Assembly: GCA_947627695.1 (NCBI GenBank) | Contig: CANQXF010000006.1 | Coordinates: 62,001 to 126,000, forward strand | Reading direction: 5' to 3' | Source: an uncultured Ruminiclostridium sp. | GTDB taxonomy: Bacteria > Bacillota > Clostridia > Oscillospirales > Ruminococcaceae | Length of the DNA stretch: 64,000 bases | Part shown: positions 33,407 through 41,778 of the stretch, one piece after another | Layout of the letters: the number at the start of each line of letters is the position of its first letter | Numbering within the stretch: position 1 is the first letter of the stretch | Position numbers and translations under genes: made by a program | The notes under the pieces: model-generated | What the model was told of the DNA's origin: nothing | Seen by the model: the letters and a program-made list of their open reading frames with translations, nothing else | The model's database searches: none

Positions 33407-34002
33407 CATTTGCCGTTTGTGGATTTTTCCAAAAAAAATGCCGCTGTGCCGTAATATTTTGTAAAATCAAATAACGGTTTTTTTAAACGGCTGTAAACCC
33501 GCATTACAAGCCGTTCTGACGCATAGGACAAATTGCCCTTATGCCGCCTGTTGAAAAATTTTGTCGGAATAAACAAAACGTGCCCGCAAATTTTTATATC
33601 TCCGATGTGAAAATTGCAGAAAAACAGCCGCAGAGCATTATGCTGTGCGGCTTTCCGCCATAAGGCGGCATTCGTTTTTTCAGAAAGTAAGGTTGACATC
33701 TTCGTCAATGTGACGGCGCTGTTGCGCCCTCACGGGCTTCGCCTTTTCGGGCGGAGATGGGAGATGTATGTACTTTTTGTCGGTTTTGCACCGAGCCCTG
33801 ATGTTATCCGTCCACAAATGCTTTTGGGAGGAAACTTACTGAAGCTGTCAAAATTTGTCGAACTCCGCTGCTTAACTGCTTGAAAGTACAATAATATTTT
33901 ATCATAACGGCGGGATATTTTCAATAAAACAAGGCTGACGATTACGAAATCAAATCTGACTTTTACGAAATGCAAAAAGCCAAGGACTTATGAAAGGAAA
34001 AA
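33407..34002. other. Gene-free stretch with several hairpins
   Basis: About 600 bases without a convincing gene: the short frames lack good binding sites and family features. Hairpins are present at 33486-33515 (AACGGCT.../...AGCCGTT, one bulge), 33626-33652 (AGCCGCA/TGCGGCT with an inner AGCAT/ATGCT) and around 33715-33760 (GGCGC/GCGCC). It may contain decayed sequence or an unrecognised RNA. Confidence 0.4.
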
Positions 34003-34034
34003 CAAAAAGTACCGATGAAAATTCATCGGTACTT
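34003..34034 (-). terminator. Terminator of the efp operon
   Basis: A 13-bp perfect stem (34007-34019 with 34022-34034) is followed on the minus strand by a T run. It lies 26 bases after the zinc-ribbon gene. Confidence 0.88.
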
Positions 34035-34059
34035 CAAATCATTTATTGTGGGGAAAAAT

Positions 34060-34458
34060 CTATTCTTCCTCTTCCTCTATCCCACTCAGATCAAATTCCA
34101 GCGGCTCGCCGCAGTTAGGGCAGAGCATATCTCCCTGAGAGATAACGTCGAAGTCAACTACTACGCTGTTGCCGCACTTAGGACAGGTTATCTCATACAT
34201 ATCCTCGTCCTCACAGCCGCAGTCGCACCCGTCCTCGCCGAAAACGGCGTCCTCAAGGTCTGCAACGCTGTTGTCTATGTCGTTTACTGCGTCGACGATA
34301 CCGTCAAGGTCGGTATCCACGTCCTCAAGCTGATATGCGATATCCTGAAGCACGTCCATTATCTGATACAGCACCTTTCCCTCAGGAGTTTCAGCGTCCA
34401 GCTTCAGACCCTCCGCAAGACCCTTTAAGAAAGCTACCTTTTCGGAAATATCCATCAT
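34060..34458 (-). CDS. CD1247-like N-terminal domain protein with zinc ribbon
   Basis: The 132-residue acidic protein has an N-terminal helical part (about 1-72; ISEKVAFLKGLAEGLKLD) as in CD1247-like Clostridia proteins. A Cys/Asp-rich stretch (GEDGCDCGCEDED, about 74-86) and a zinc ribbon (CPKCGN...CPNCGEP, about 92-118) follow. The tail is five Glu. It is the second gene after efp and shares its transcript, which hints at a link to translation, but no function is known. The start has AAAGGAG; a second ATG follows directly. Confidence 0.7.
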   Translation of the reverse strand: MMDISEKVAFLKGLAEGLKLDAETPEGKVLYQIMDVLQDIAYQLEDVDTDLDGIVDAVNDIDNSVADLEDAVFGEDGCDCGCEDEDMYEITCPKCGNSVVVDFDVISQGDMLCPNCGEPLEFDLSGIEEEEE

Positions 34459-34482
34459 AGTCTGCTCCTTTCACGTGAAAAA

Positions 34483-35046
34483 TTACTTGCTTGCGCGTTC
34501 CATATATTCGCCTGTTCTGGTGTCTATACGGATAACGTCGCCGATGTCGATGAACAGGGGAACTCTTATCTCAGCGCCTGTTTCCAGCGTTGCGGGCTTG
34601 GTGGCGTTGGTGGCAGTGTCGCCCTTGAATCCCGGCTCGGTCTGAGTAACTTCAAGCTCAACAAAGTTGGGAGGCTCTACGCCGAACACGTTGCCCTTGT
34701 AGCTGAGTATCTTGCACACCATATTTTCCTTTACAAAGCGGAAGTTGTCGCCCAGGTCCTTCTTGTTGATAGGCACCTGCTCGTAGGTCTCGCTGTCCAT
34801 AAAGTAGTATAAGTCGCCGTCGCTGTAAGTATACTCCATATCCTTCCTCTCGATGTAGGCGGTGGGGAACTTGGCGGTGGGGTTGTAGGATTTTTCAACT
34901 ACTGCGCCTGTGATGACGTTCTTGGTCTTGGTACGAACAAAAGCGGAGCCTTTTCCGGGCTTAACGTGCTGGAACTCGATGACCTGCACCACGTTGCCGT
35001 CTTCTTCAAAGGTAACGCCGTTTCTGAAATCGCCTGCTGTTATCAT
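34483..35046 (-). CDS. efp: Elongation factor P
   Basis: The 187-residue protein has the three beta-barrel domains of EF-P: the KOW-like N terminus beginning [18 protein letters not shown], the loop KPGKGSAF with the lysine at the modified position (about residue 32), and a C-terminal OB part ending with [12 protein letters not shown]. It helps ribosomes join consecutive prolines. No modification-enzyme gene is beside it. It shares an operon with a zinc-ribbon protein and lies near pepP and aroQ, as often in Firmicutes. Confidence 0.96.
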   Translation of the reverse strand: MITAGDFRNGVTFEEDGNVVQVIEFQHVKPGKGSAFVRTKTKNVITGAVVEKSYNPTAKFPTAYIERKDMEYTYSDGDLYYFMDSETYEQVPINKKDLGDNFRFVKENMVCKILSYKGNVFGVEPPNFVELEVTQTEPGFKGDTATNATKPATLETGAEIRVPLFIDIGDVIRIDTRTGEYMERASK

Positions 35047-35099
35047 AAATAAACCTCCGAAATTTTGTTAAGCGAAAAATCGCAAATTTACACAATATT

Positions 35100-35128
35100 A
35101 TTGTAACTTATTTGTGATGATTTTGCAA
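35100..35128 (-). promoter_or_regulatory. Promoter of the efp operon
   Basis: On the minus strand TTGCAA (35128-35123) and TACAAT (35105-35100) are 17 bp apart. Confidence 0.6.
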
Positions 35129-35182
35129 GTGTTTTTTGAAAAAAATTTGTTTTAGCGCCCTGCGGATTTTTTGTGATATGAC

Positions 35183-36019
35183 TTACTCCTTGGGAGCTTC
35201 CACCAGAGTGTAAAGCTCTCTGTCGTCGCCGCTTATCTCAACTCCCTTTGCCTCAAACAGCTCAGACACGGTGGCGAACTGATAGCCCTCCTCCAAAAGC
35301 TGAGGTATCAGCGTATCCAGCATTTCCACGGTAAGGTCGTTGCCCTTAACGTCGTGGAGCAGGATTATAACGCCGTCCTTTATCTGCCTGTTAAGAGATC
35401 TCAGCCTTTTTTCAACGCTCACGTTAGCGTCCCAGTCGTTGCACCCAACGCCGTTTATGAACGGCATATCTATGCTGTCATACATCGTGTCGTTTACGGC
35501 GATATACGGCGGGCGGAAGAACCTTGTGGTCTCTCCCGTTATCTCCTCCACCTTGTCGGCAACGAACTTTACTTCCGCGGCAATATCCTCCGCGCTCATC
35601 TTGTTCATATAGGAATGGGTCTTGGAGTGATTGTTTATCTCACAGCCCATATCATATGCTCTTTTCACCGACTTTGCGGATTCGTCGTCAATGTTGTCCC
35701 CGATAAGGAAGAAAGACGCCTTCACCTTATATTTCTGAAGCAGGTCAAGCACCTGATTTGTGGTAGTGGTATTTGGTCCGTCGTCAAAGGTCAGCGCAAT
35801 AACAGGCTTTGACGGGTCTATCTCGTAATCCAGCACAACGTCCTCCACAGGCTTTTCCTCCTCTTTTTCGGTGGGTTTTTCGGTAATTTCTTCGCCCCAG
35901 CTTTCGCTTCCTCCGCTGTCAGTGGGCGGAACAAAGTCCTGCTGAAGTCCCTCGCTGTCACAGGAAGTCAGCGCCGCAACAATACACAGCGCGGATAAAA
36001 CTGATATAAATTTTTTCAT
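35183..36019 (-). CDS. Polysaccharide deacetylase lipoprotein
   Basis: The 278-residue protein begins with a lipoprotein signal (lipobox ending LTSC, Cys19), then a Glu-rich linker and a NodB domain (about 70-255). NodB motifs are present: ALTFDDGPN (metal Asp and catalytic Asp), HSKTHSYMN (metal His), RFFRPPY and, near the end, ILLHD. Such enzymes remove acetyl groups from peptidoglycan or other GlcNAc polymers at the cell surface. It lies 28 bases after pepP on the same strand and may be cotranscribed. The substrate is not evident. Confidence 0.88.
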   Translation of the reverse strand: MKKFISVLSALCIVAALTSCDSEGLQQDFVPPTDSGGSESWGEEITEKPTEKEEEKPVEDVVLDYEIDPSKPVIALTFDDGPNTTTTNQVLDLLQKYKVKASFFLIGDNIDDESAKSVKRAYDMGCEINNHSKTHSYMNKMSAEDIAAEVKFVADKVEEITGETTRFFRPPYIAVNDTMYDSIDMPFINGVGCNDWDANVSVEKRLRSLNRQIKDGVIILLHDVKGNDLTVEMLDTLIPQLLEEGYQFATVSELFEAKGVEISGDDRELYTLVEAPKE

Positions 36020-36047
36020 TGTATTTCACCCGTATAAAACGTATAAT

Positions 36048-37118
36048 TTAAATATAGACAAGGGTCTTAGGCGTTTCGGTGAGCAGCTTGCAGCCGTCCC
36101 TTGTGACCACAGCCATATCCTCTATTCTCACGCCGTATCTTCCGGGAATGTAAACCCCCGGCTCGATAGTGATTATCATACCCTCATGCAGGGTAGTGCC
36201 GCTTCTCTTGTTTACGGTAGGACCCTCGTGTATCTCCAGCCCCACGCCGTGACCCAGCCCGTGAGTGAAATATTCCTCATATCCCCAGGCGTCAAGCGTG
36301 CTTCTCGCCACATTGTCCACCAGCTTGCAGGAAATATCCGCCCTTACAGCCTTGATAGCGTCGGTATTTGCGCCCCAAACTGCGTTATAGATGTTCTTCA
36401 TCTCCTCAGTGGGCTTTCCGAACACCACCGTCCTCGTCATATCCGAGTGATATCCCTTGTAGGTAGCGCCAAAGTCCAGCGTAAGGAAATCCCCCTCCAT
36501 TATCTTTTTATCCGTGGGAACGGCGTGAGGACACGCCGAATTTACCCCCGAAGCGGCAATAGTAGGGAAGGAAACGCCCTCCGAGCCGAAGTCCATCATA
36601 AAAAATTCAAGGAACGCCGCCACCTGCTTTTCCGTCTGCCCCGTCCTCATATTTGAAAGGAGCTTTGTGAACGCCGCCTCCGCTATCCTCTGCGCCTTTG
36701 TGATATAGGAAATCTCCTCGTCCGATTTGATTATACGCATATTTTTCATAAAGTCGGAAAGGCGGTTGGAGGAATCAATGTGTACGGCGGAAAATCTCCT
36801 TTTCAGCGCCGACAGCTCCGATATCCTCATATACTCGTCCTCGACGCTTATGGTCTCAATGCGATGCTTGTTCAGCAATTCTCCGATCTGGTCGTAAAGA
36901 TTATCCTGCAAAATCACCTTGCAAAGCGGTTCTCTCACCTGCTGCACGGTATGCTCGTAATAGCGGGCGTCAATGAAGAAATACGCCCCCTCCTTTGTCA
37001 CCAGCATAGTTCCGTCCTCAGAGCCGAAGCCTGTCAGGTACCTCTTGGATACCTCCGAGGTAATCAGCGCAGCGTCCTTCTTGCTTGGCAGCCACATTAT
37101 CAGCTTGTCGATGTTCAT
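36048..37118 (-). CDS. pepP: Xaa-Pro aminopeptidase (M24 family)
   Basis: The 356-residue cytoplasmic enzyme removes N-terminal residues before proline. It has a creatinase-like N-terminal domain (about 1-125) and the pita-bread domain with the five metal ligands: Asp in LTLDFGATYKG, Asp in HSDMTRT, His in HGLGHGVGLEIHEGP, Glu in TIEPGVYIPG and Glu in RIEDM. An upstream ATG (37175) would add 19 residues not typical of the family; the chosen ATG follows AAAAAGGAG. Linkage with efp is common in Firmicutes. Confidence 0.92.
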   Translation of the reverse strand: MNIDKLIMWLPSKKDAALITSEVSKRYLTGFGSEDGTMLVTKEGAYFFIDARYYEHTVQQVREPLCKVILQDNLYDQIGELLNKHRIETISVEDEYMRISELSALKRRFSAVHIDSSNRLSDFMKNMRIIKSDEEISYITKAQRIAEAAFTKLLSNMRTGQTEKQVAAFLEFFMMDFGSEGVSFPTIAASGVNSACPHAVPTDKKIMEGDFLTLDFGATYKGYHSDMTRTVVFGKPTEEMKNIYNAVWGANTDAIKAVRADISCKLVDNVARSTLDAWGYEEYFTHGLGHGVGLEIHEGPTVNKRSGTTLHEGMIITIEPGVYIPGRYGVRIEDMAVVTRDGCKLLTETPKTLVYI

Positions 37119-37285
37119 TCCTTCGTTTAGCTCCTTTTTTAAAATGAAATCATAAAAATTTTTTCGTGAAAGCACGGTTTATAAATCGTCGAATGTGTGT
37201 TACCTATGTGTTTTGGATTTTTGTCCCAATTTTCGGGCAAAATTTTTAGGAAAAATTTAGAAATGCACAACCTTGCAGCTCCAAT

Positions 37286-38083
37286 TCATTCAAGCGCAAA
37301 ATGAGGAATTGTCAAAGGATCATAACTTTTCGCTTTAACCTTAACAGAATTTTCAGGAAAAATCTCCTCAATGATCTGATGTTCCAGCCTCCGCCTTTTC
37401 TCCAGATGTTCAATCAATCCTCTTGCTCCGACCGATCCTTCCATCTTCCCAAACGGCGACTCCTCAACATATCGGACCATCGCAGAAAACCACGATTCCT
37501 TTCCATTTTCGTCGATTCGTTCTTTTCGGACCCTGTCAATTGTTTCCGAGATATCTTCCACGTCCAGATAAATAATTCTGTATGCTCTGCTCCCGAGAGT
37601 GCTTTTTAATCTTCTGTAAAAATCCAGAATTTCATTATCGGACATTAAGAGATACAGCATCTGGTTTTCAATGATATTCTGAAAAACAGAACATTCAAAA
37701 ATCTGTCCTTCTCCGTTCCAGTTTTCGAACCTCTCAAGAATAAGCTTTTCAAATGCGTTTTTATTCAGATTTCCGTTATATATCTCATATTTTTCCATAT
37801 CTTTATAAAAACCCGGAATGTCTGTTGATATCTTTGTATAGCAAACAATCCTGTGGTTTCCTTCTTCCACCGTTTTGGCTTTGATTTCCGCATTGAGCGA
37901 CGGATACTCTTCAAGTATTCTATCGTATTGCTTTTCTGTAACATAAGAACACCATGCCAACTCGACGGGTGAATAATCTCCTTCTTGAAAAACCTGATAA
38001 TTTTTCAGGTAACCTGAGAGCTGCTTAACAAATGTAGTCTTTCCCGCACCCTGCAATCCTTCGATAAAATAATTTATTCTCAT
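37286..38083 (-). CDS. P-loop nucleoside/nucleotide kinase-like protein
   Basis: The 265-residue protein (from ATG 38083, preceded by CGGAG) begins with a Walker A loop, FIEGLQGAGKTTFVKQLS, near residues 6-23. Further features are a YLDVED strand and a basic helix DRVRKERIDENGK (about 190-205) that could act as a lid. The sequence resembles deoxynucleoside/thymidylate-kinase-like P-loop proteins, but I cannot name a substrate. It is more AT-rich than its neighbours and sits between aroQ and pepP, two genes that are usually adjacent, so it is probably an insertion. Confidence 0.6.
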   Translation of the reverse strand: MRINYFIEGLQGAGKTTFVKQLSGYLKNYQVFQEGDYSPVELAWCSYVTEKQYDRILEEYPSLNAEIKAKTVEEGNHRIVCYTKISTDIPGFYKDMEKYEIYNGNLNKNAFEKLILERFENWNGEGQIFECSVFQNIIENQMLYLLMSDNEILDFYRRLKSTLGSRAYRIIYLDVEDISETIDRVRKERIDENGKESWFSAMVRYVEESPFGKMEGSVGARGLIEHLEKRRRLEHQIIEEIFPENSVKVKAKSYDPLTIPHFALE

Positions 38084-38099
38084 TAAGTATTCTCCGGTA

Positions 38100-38534
38100 T
38101 TAAAGCTCAATAATGTCATAAACGGCTTTCAGCGCCAGCATATAGCTGTTCTTGCCAAAGCCCGCTATGCTCCCCCTGCAAACGGGAGCGATGACGGAAT
38201 TGTGCCGAAATTCCTCCCTCGCCTGTATGTTGCTCATATGTACCTCAACAACAGGTATCTTTATTGCGGAGATAGCGTCCCGCAAAGCGTAGCTGTAATG
38301 TGTCAGCGCCCCTGCGTTCAGGATAACTCCGTCCGCCTCGGTCATAGCGCTGTGGAGCTTGTCAACGATGTCCCCCTCGTGATTGCTCTGATAACATTCC
38401 AGCTCGACCCCCAGCTTTTCCGCCTCGCCTTTCATCTCCGCCAGAATACTGTCAAGGCTTTCGTTCCCGTAAACCCCCGGCTCACGCACTCCCAGCAGGT
38501 TAAGATTGGGACCGTTTATCACAAACACCTTCAT
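38100..38534 (-). CDS. aroQ: Type II 3-dehydroquinate dehydratase
   Basis: The 144-residue protein catalyses step three of the shikimate pathway. It is full-length with all main motifs: VFVINGPNLNLLGVREPG (lid and N10 region), YQSNHEGDIVDKLH, LNAGALTHYSYALRDA, VEVHMSNIQAREEFR and the catalytic loop. Its start overlaps the end of the upstream TIM-barrel gene by 4 bases, so the two are coupled. Confidence 0.95.
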   Translation of the reverse strand: MKVFVINGPNLNLLGVREPGVYGNESLDSILAEMKGEAEKLGVELECYQSNHEGDIVDKLHSAMTEADGVILNAGALTHYSYALRDAISAIKIPVVEVHMSNIQAREEFRHNSVIAPVCRGSIAGFGKNSYMLALKAVYDIIEL

Positions 38535-39388
38535 TTTAAATTCTCCTTACAGCCTTCAAAATATTTTTTCATCACCGAAACGTCCTCCGCCTGCGTTCCT
38601 GCGCTTTCGCAGATCACCGTAGGCGTTAAGTCCCTCTCCGCAAAAAGCTCCATCAGCGGCTTATAATCGGGACCGTACTCCTCGTCCTCAAAGGTAAGGT
38701 GCGCCTTTTCGCCGCCCGCAGTATACATTATTTTGCTGAAATGAACGTGGAAATTTTTCAGCCGCTGGTGTCCCAGCTTATTTTCAATCTCGTCAAGGAT
38801 GGCGGCGTAATCGTCCTTGGTCTTTATCCCGCCCAGCGTCCTTGCGTTGAGATGCCCGAAATCCACGCAGGGCAAAAACCTTTCGTCCACTCCGCAAAGT
38901 TCAATGACCTCAGACAATGTGCCAAGCTGATTTATCTTTCCCATAGTTTCAGGGCAGATGATTATGTCGGAAAGCCCATTTTCGTCCAATCTTTTCTGCG
39001 CCCTTGTGAGAGTATCTGAAGCCAGCGCCAGCGCCTGCTCTCTGCTTATCTTTGCGCAGGAGCCGCTGTGTACCACTATCTTTTTCGCTCCCAGCAAATG
39101 CGCCGCCCTTGCGGACTCCTCGATATAGTCAAGGCTTTTCAGCCGTGTTTCCTCGTTTTCTCCCGACAGGGAAATGAAGTAGGGAGTATGTAGGGAAAGG
39201 GTTATCCCGTTTTCCTCTGCCAGTTTAGGCAGCAGGTCGTAGCTTTTCTGACTTATCCGCACGCCCCGCCCGCACTCTATCTCATACCCGTTCAGCCCAA
39301 GCTCCGCCAGATAAGCGGGAAGGTCCTCGGGAAATTTTCTTTTTCCGAAGCTGACCGAGTTTCCGCCCGGTCCGAATGAAATACTCAT
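38531..39388 (-). CDS. Endonuclease IV-like TIM-barrel protein
   Basis: The 285-residue protein belongs to the AP endonuclease 2/xylose isomerase-like TIM-barrel group. Metal-site motifs similar to endonuclease IV are seen: LSLHTPYFISLSG (about 68-80), VVHSGSCA, ICPETMGK (about 148-155), VDFGHLNAR and FHVHFSKI. It may act on abasic sites in DNA or on a sugar phosphate; sequence alone does not decide. It is coupled to aroQ. Its start lies a few bases from a tandem repeat element that replaces the usual leader. Confidence 0.72.
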   Translation of the reverse strand: MSISFGPGGNSVSFGKRKFPEDLPAYLAELGLNGYEIECGRGVRISQKSYDLLPKLAEENGITLSLHTPYFISLSGENEETRLKSLDYIEESARAAHLLGAKKIVVHSGSCAKISREQALALASDTLTRAQKRLDENGLSDIIICPETMGKINQLGTLSEVIELCGVDERFLPCVDFGHLNARTLGGIKTKDDYAAILDEIENKLGHQRLKNFHVHFSKIMYTAGGEKAHLTFEDEEYGPDYKPLMELFAERDLTPTVICESAGTQAEDVSVMKKYFEGCKENLK

Positions 39389-39403
39389 ATAACCACCCGT
39401 AGA

Positions 39404-39835
39404 CAGTTGACAGTGTACAGTGCACAGTGAAAAGTTGTGGAGTTTTTCGCCTATGGCGAAAAACGTATTTGGTTTGCCGCCTGCAAATTCGCACCTGTCA
39501 TCAAAATCCGTTTTTGCGAAGCAAAAACACCACTGATAGTTTACAGTTTACAGTGCACAGTACAAAGTTGTGGAGTTTTTCGCCGCAGGCGAAAAACGGA
39601 TTAGGATTGCCGCCTGCAAATTCGCACCTGTCATTTCAAATCCGTTTTTGCGAAGCAAAAACACCACTGATAGTTTACAGTTTACAGTGCACAGTGCAAA
39701 GTTGTGGAGTTTTTCGCCGCAGGCGAAAAACAGATTAGGATTGCCGCCTGCAAATTCGCACCTGTCATTTCAAAATCCGTTTTTGCGAAGCAAAAACACC
39801 TTAACTGTGCACTTTGCACTGTGCACTCTTAACTA
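39404..39835. repeat. Tandem array of a palindromic intergenic element (three units)
   Basis: Three units of about 134 bp are joined head to tail (about 39404-39531, 39532-39665, 39666-39835). Each has a hairpin of the type GTTTTTCGCC/GGCGAAAAAC, a conserved core (GCCGCCTGCAAATT.CGCACCTG) and a second hairpin GTTTTTGC-GAA-GCAAAAAC. The array is bounded by imperfect inverted repeats based on CAGTTGACAGTGTACAGTG and GTGCACTTTGCACTGTGCAC. It fills the gap between yqeG and the TIM-barrel gene, ending about 15 bases before the latter's start codon. Confidence 0.88.
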
Positions 39836-39864
39836 TTTTCAGCTGTCAATTATCAATTGTCAAT

Positions 39865-40356
39865 TTATTTAAGTTTAGAATAGTCTCTTTTGAAAATCGC
39901 GCTTTCCAGCTTTCTTTTCAGCTTGAAGGAGGGCTTATCCTCCATATGGAACGGCTCTACCAGAATGGTGGGCATACGCTTTAAATTCCCGCCGATGATG
40001 TCGGTGAATATCTGATCTCCCACCAAAGCGACGCTGTTTTTTGGCAGCCGCATTTTTTTCAGCGCCCTGCTGATACCCACGGTCAGCGGCTTGCAGGCAA
40101 AGGCGGTGTATTCCAGCCCCAGCTTTTTCGCCAGCGGCTCTACCCGCTTTTTCGTGTTATTGGACAAAACCCTCATCTTTATCCCCAGCCGCCGCATTTC
40201 CTCCAGCCATTCCATAACGCCCTCCTCGGCGGCGGGACTGCCGTGCATGGACAGCGTGTTGTCAAGGTCGAGGATAAGTCCGCGCAAATGATTTTTTTTG
40301 ATGAAATCCTCGTCAATGGACAGCACGTTCTTCATCCACCATTTAGGTTTAAACAT
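39865..40356 (-). CDS. yqeG: YqeG-family HAD phosphatase
   Basis: The 163-residue protein is a HAD IIIA-type phosphatase: LILDLDNTLSMHG (motif I, Asp nucleophile near residue 31), RVLSNNTKKR (motif II) and VALVGDQIFTDIIGGN (motif IV). It starts FKPKWWMKNVLSID like other YqeG proteins. Relatives act on phosphatidylglycerophosphate in some bacteria, but the Firmicutes role is less certain. Repeat elements follow its stop. Confidence 0.85.
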   Translation of the reverse strand: MFKPKWWMKNVLSIDEDFIKKNHLRGLILDLDNTLSMHGSPAAEEGVMEWLEEMRRLGIKMRVLSNNTKKRVEPLAKKLGLEYTAFACKPLTVGISRALKKMRLPKNSVALVGDQIFTDIIGGNLKRMPTILVEPFHMEDKPSFKLKRKLESAIFKRDYSKLK

Positions 40357-40389
40357 CTTGTGATAAGCCTTTCCAAAATATCATATATC

Positions 40390-40428
40390 CGCAAAAAAGA
40401 AATAAGCCAACCCTTTCAGGCTGGCTTA
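40390..40428 (-). terminator. Terminator of rpsU
   Basis: A hairpin (40404-40412 with 40419-40427, one mismatch) is followed on the minus strand by a T-rich run. It lies about 35 bases after the rpsU stop codon. Confidence 0.7.
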
Positions 40429-40461
40429 CCGCTTTGTAAGTGCCGGAAACCGGCTTGATAT

Positions 40462-40638
40462 TTACTTGAACTTGCGCTTGCGAGCCGCTTCGGACTTTTT
40501 CTTGCGCTTTACCGAGGGCTTTTCGTAATGCTCTCTTTTGCGAACCTCAGCAAGTACGCCGTCGCGGGCGCAGGAACGCTTGAAACGCTTGAGCGCAGTT
40601 TCCAGTGACTCGTTTTTGCCCAGACGAACCTCTGCCAT
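40462..40638 (-). CDS. rpsU: 30S ribosomal protein S21
   Basis: This short gene encodes 58 residues beginning [20 protein letters not shown], then [20 protein letters not shown] and a very basic tail ending KRKFK. It is a clear S21, which binds near the anti-Shine-Dalgarno end of 16S rRNA. GGAGG lies before the ATG at the right distance. It has its own promoter, which overlaps the end of rsfS, and its own terminator. Confidence 0.95.
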   Translation of the reverse strand: MAEVRLGKNESLETALKRFKRSCARDGVLAEVRKREHYEKPSVKRKKKSEAARKRKFK

Positions 40639-40724
40639 CTATATCCCTCCTTTTGCCGTTTGGCACAAGGTAAATTTCATCGAACCGTTTAAGGCACAGC
40701 CTTAAAACCCAATGTTCACTTGAC

Positions 40725-40753
40725 ATTATACATTAAATTTATCCCGTTGTCAA
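40725..40753 (-). promoter_or_regulatory. Sigma-A promoter of rpsU
   Basis: On the minus strand consensus TTGACA (40753-40748) and TATAAT (40730-40725) are 17 bp apart, just past the rsfS stop codon. The leader is about 80 bases with an AAGGC/GCCTT hairpin. Confidence 0.85.
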
Positions 40754-40756
40754 TAG

Positions 40757-41110
40757 CTATTTCAAAAATTCTTCCGCGCTTATCTCAACGCCGTCCTGCC
40801 ACAGGCGCTCCAGATCGTAAAAATCTCTCGTTTCCTTGTGGAATATGTGTATCACCACGTCGATATAGTCCAGCACTATCCAGTTCGCCCCCTGATAACC
40901 CTCGGTGCGCTTAGGCTCAAGCCCCGCCTGAGACAGCTTGAACTCCACCTCGTCCGCAAGAGCCTTTACCTGAGTCGTGCTGCTTCCGTTTGCGATGACG
41001 AAATAGTTTGCGATGACAGTAAGCTCATCTATCTTGATTATCTTTATATTTTCCCCTCTTTTGCTGTCTATCGCCCTGACAGCGATCTCCAGAATTTCGT
41101 TATCCGTCAT
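40757..41110 (-). CDS. rsfS: Ribosomal silencing factor RsfS
   Basis: The 117-residue protein is of the RsfS/YbeB/iojap family, which binds L14 and keeps ribosomal subunits apart in poor conditions. Family landmarks: AVRAIDSKRGENIKIIKIDELT, YFVIANGSSTTQVKALAD, YQGANWIVLDYIDVVIHIF and FYDLERLW. It overlaps yqeK by 4 bases. Confidence 0.94.
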   Translation of the reverse strand: MTDNEILEIAVRAIDSKRGENIKIIKIDELTVIANYFVIANGSSTTQVKALADEVEFKLSQAGLEPKRTEGYQGANWIVLDYIDVVIHIFHKETRDFYDLERLWQDGVEISAEEFLK

Positions 41111-41691
41111 AGAATATACTCCTTTTTGTACTTTGCGTAAAAATTGTACCCCTCCAACGTGCAGGCGGGTATCCTGTCCTTTTTGCCGATAGTCTTGCCT
41201 ATCGACCAGCGCAGTATCATAAACATACCGTTGTCCAGGTCGTCCAATACTATTTTCCGATATTTTTCAACGTCGTCGTAATCTCTCTCCGCCGAAACGG
41301 TGTCCGCAAGAAAAACTATCTTCTCAATATCCGTCATATCCGCTTTTCCCACGGTGTGAAAGCGTATTGCGCTGAGTATCTCCTCATCGGTTATCTTCAG
41401 CACGTTCCTGACGTAATATGCTCCTGCGGGCGCATGCCACAGCTTCGGGCAGTCTATCTCGATAGGGTCGATATAAAACCCGCTGTTTTTTGCCTCCTCA
41501 AGCATAAGGTCGGGGTCTATCTCCTTCTGACAGTCGTGAAGTATTGCGGCGGTGTAAGCCTTGTCCACGTCAGCCCCGAACTTCTCCGCCAGCGTTACCG
41601 CCATCTTCGCCACGTTGACGCTGTGCTTGAAGCGTTTCCCGCCCATAAGCGGCTTTATTGTCTGTTCGTATTTTTTCAAGTCCTCATTCAT
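41107..41691 (-). CDS. yqeK: YqeK-type HD-domain bis(5'-nucleosyl)-tetraphosphatase
   Basis: From ATG 41691 the protein has 194 residues. The HD-domain ligands are present: RFKHSVNVAKMA, AAILHDCQKE (HD pair), LWHAPAGAYYVRN and AIRFHTVGK, then DTVSAERDYDDVEKYR. YqeK enzymes cut Ap4A symmetrically to ADP. A GTG 12 bases upstream is an alternative start. It is coupled to rsfS. nadD is normally directly upstream; here about 2.2 kb of other DNA separates them. Confidence 0.9.
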   Translation of the reverse strand: MNEDLKKYEQTIKPLMGGKRFKHSVNVAKMAVTLAEKFGADVDKAYTAAILHDCQKEIDPDLMLEEAKNSGFYIDPIEIDCPKLWHAPAGAYYVRNVLKITDEEILSAIRFHTVGKADMTDIEKIVFLADTVSAERDYDDVEKYRKIVLDDLDNGMFMILRWSIGKTIGKKDRIPACTLEGYNFYAKYKKEYIL

Positions 41692-41778
41692 AATTTTGCT
41701 CACTTTTTAAATCAGAATTCAGAGCATTATCTGCTCCTTATTTACCTCAAACGGTTACTTGCCTTTCCCGGATTTATT

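Noticed and set aside
33730-33975. 81-residue minus-strand frame
   Set aside because: No ribosome binding site or family features; it overlaps a hairpin-rich gene-free stretch and has odd composition.
39404-39835. Possible CRISPR array or protein-coding repeat
   Set aside because: The units are similar along their whole length and consist of palindromes; frames crossing them encode only low-quality repeats with no start signal.
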